From: Pseudomonadota bacterium
GTDB taxonomy: Bacteria; Pseudomonadota; Gammaproteobacteria; Steroidobacterales; Steroidobacteraceae
Assembly: GCA_021792815.1 (NCBI GenBank)
Contig: JAJYTX010000206.1
Span: 1 to 5,883 of the forward strand
DNA length: 5,883 nucleotides
Direction: 5' to 3'
Shown: positions 5,589 to 5,883 of the stretch, piece after piece
Numbering within the stretch: the first letter of the stretch is position 1
Layout of the letters: each line of letters starts with the position of its first letter
Made by a program: the position numbers and the translations under genes
Notes under the pieces: model-generated
Database searches by the model: none
What the model was told of the DNA's origin: nothing
Seen by the model: the letters and a program-made list of their open reading frames with translations, nothing else

Positions 5589-5883
5589 ATGGGGGCGCCA
5601 GGACATCGCCGCGAGCGATGGCGCACGGCGCGAAGCGCCGGCCCGGTGACGCTGCGTTCGAGGTTCGCGCGAGCCGCCCGGCGGATGCTCCCGGCACTGC
5701 TGTTCGGACTGGTCGCGGCGCTGCCGGCCGTCGCGGGCCGCGTGCCGATGCCGAAGATTCCCCCGGCGAAAGGCGCGCACTGCGTGCGGCCGGTGGCGTG
5801 GATGCTCAAGAACCACATGAAGCTGCTGATGCAGCTGCGCTATCAAGCGGTGCACGAGGGCATCCGTCACCGGCGCGAGTCGC
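5589..5883 (+). CDS. dsrJ: DsrJ, N-terminal part (periplasmic multiheme cytochrome c of DsrMKJOP), 3' truncated by window edge
   Basis: ATG 5589 opens a frame that runs to the window edge (98 complete codons), two bases after the dsrL stop. It encodes a strongly basic leader of about 32 residues, a hydrophobic segment MLPALLFGLVAALPAVAG (33-50), and then VPMPKIPPAKGAHC, DsrJ-like KNHMKLLMQLRYQAVHEGIR and RHRRES. The order P-x-P...KG-x-x-C followed by HM...VHEGIR matches the DsrJ N-terminus as I recall it from A. vinosum. Cys65 may be the conserved cysteine proposed as an unusual His/Cys heme ligand there. No CxxCH heme site is reached before the edge; three are expected downstream. DsrJ is periplasmic and held by an uncleaved N-terminal helix. 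The start is uncertain: GTG 5646 or ATG 5685 would remove most or all of the arginine-rich leader, and none of the three has a clear ribosome-binding site. Confidence 0.88.
   Translation, partial: MGAPGHRRERWRTARSAGPVTLRSRFARAARRMLPALLFGLVAALPAVAGRVPMPKIPPAKGAHCVRPVAWMLKNHMKLLMQLRYQAVHEGIRHRRES

Noticed and set aside
3583..5697. A 704-codon open frame on the minus strand opposite dsrL
   Set aside because: It is antisense to a strongly supported gene, its translation is rich in Arg, Ala and His with no recognisable domain, and such long antisense frames are expected in GC-rich DNA with strong third-position bias.

Overview
This GC-rich window (roughly two-thirds G+C by eye) is an internal segment of a reverse-type dissimilatory sulfite reductase (rDsr) operon. 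It comes from a sulfur-oxidizing bacterium, most likely a proteobacterium of the beta or gamma type. All genes are on the + strand, and the order is dsrE(partial)-dsrF-dsrH-dsrC-dsrM-dsrK-dsrL-dsrJ(partial). This is the same order as in the well-studied Allochromatium vinosum dsrABEFHCMKLJOPNRS cluster. dsrAB would be expected just upstream and dsrOP, with probably dsrN, just downstream, but neither is in the window. The host genus cannot be named from the sequence alone.

Layout: 1-168 is the tail of dsrE, 182-577 is dsrF and 591-899 is dsrH. Together these encode the DsrE2F2H2 sulfur-relay hexamer. 942-1280 is dsrC, the small sulfur-carrier protein with both conserved C-terminal cysteines. 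1281-1383 is the longest non-coding gap (103 bp) and holds a GC-only hairpin and a short direct repeat. 1384-2127 is dsrM (membrane cytochrome b), 2129-3625 is dsrK (Fe-S, HdrD-like) and 3658-5586 is dsrL (Fe-S flavoprotein, NAD(P)H oxidoreductase). From 5589 to the end is the start of dsrJ (periplasmic multiheme cytochrome c). Gaps between dsrM, dsrK, dsrL and dsrJ are 1, 32 and 2 bp, so these genes are almost certainly co-transcribed and translationally coupled.

How they work together, from knowledge of the family: DsrEFH passes sulfane sulfur to DsrC. Persulfurated DsrC feeds rDsrAB, which oxidizes the sulfur to sulfite. DsrL passes the released electrons from rDsrAB to NAD(P)+. DsrC leaves as a trisulfide or oxidized form that is handled by the DsrMKJOP transmembrane complex, with DsrK as the DsrC-facing subunit. 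DsrEFH together with DsrL points to the oxidative direction rather than sulfate reduction.

I see no undescribed system here. The points worth a second look are local: a shortened loop right after the active-site cysteine of DsrE, a shorter C-terminal region in DsrF, the hairpin after dsrC, a GTG start for dsrK, an arginine-rich N-terminal extension on DsrJ, and a CTG-repeat tract in dsrM. No tRNA, rRNA, mobile element, CRISPR array or convincing promoter or rho-independent terminator was seen.
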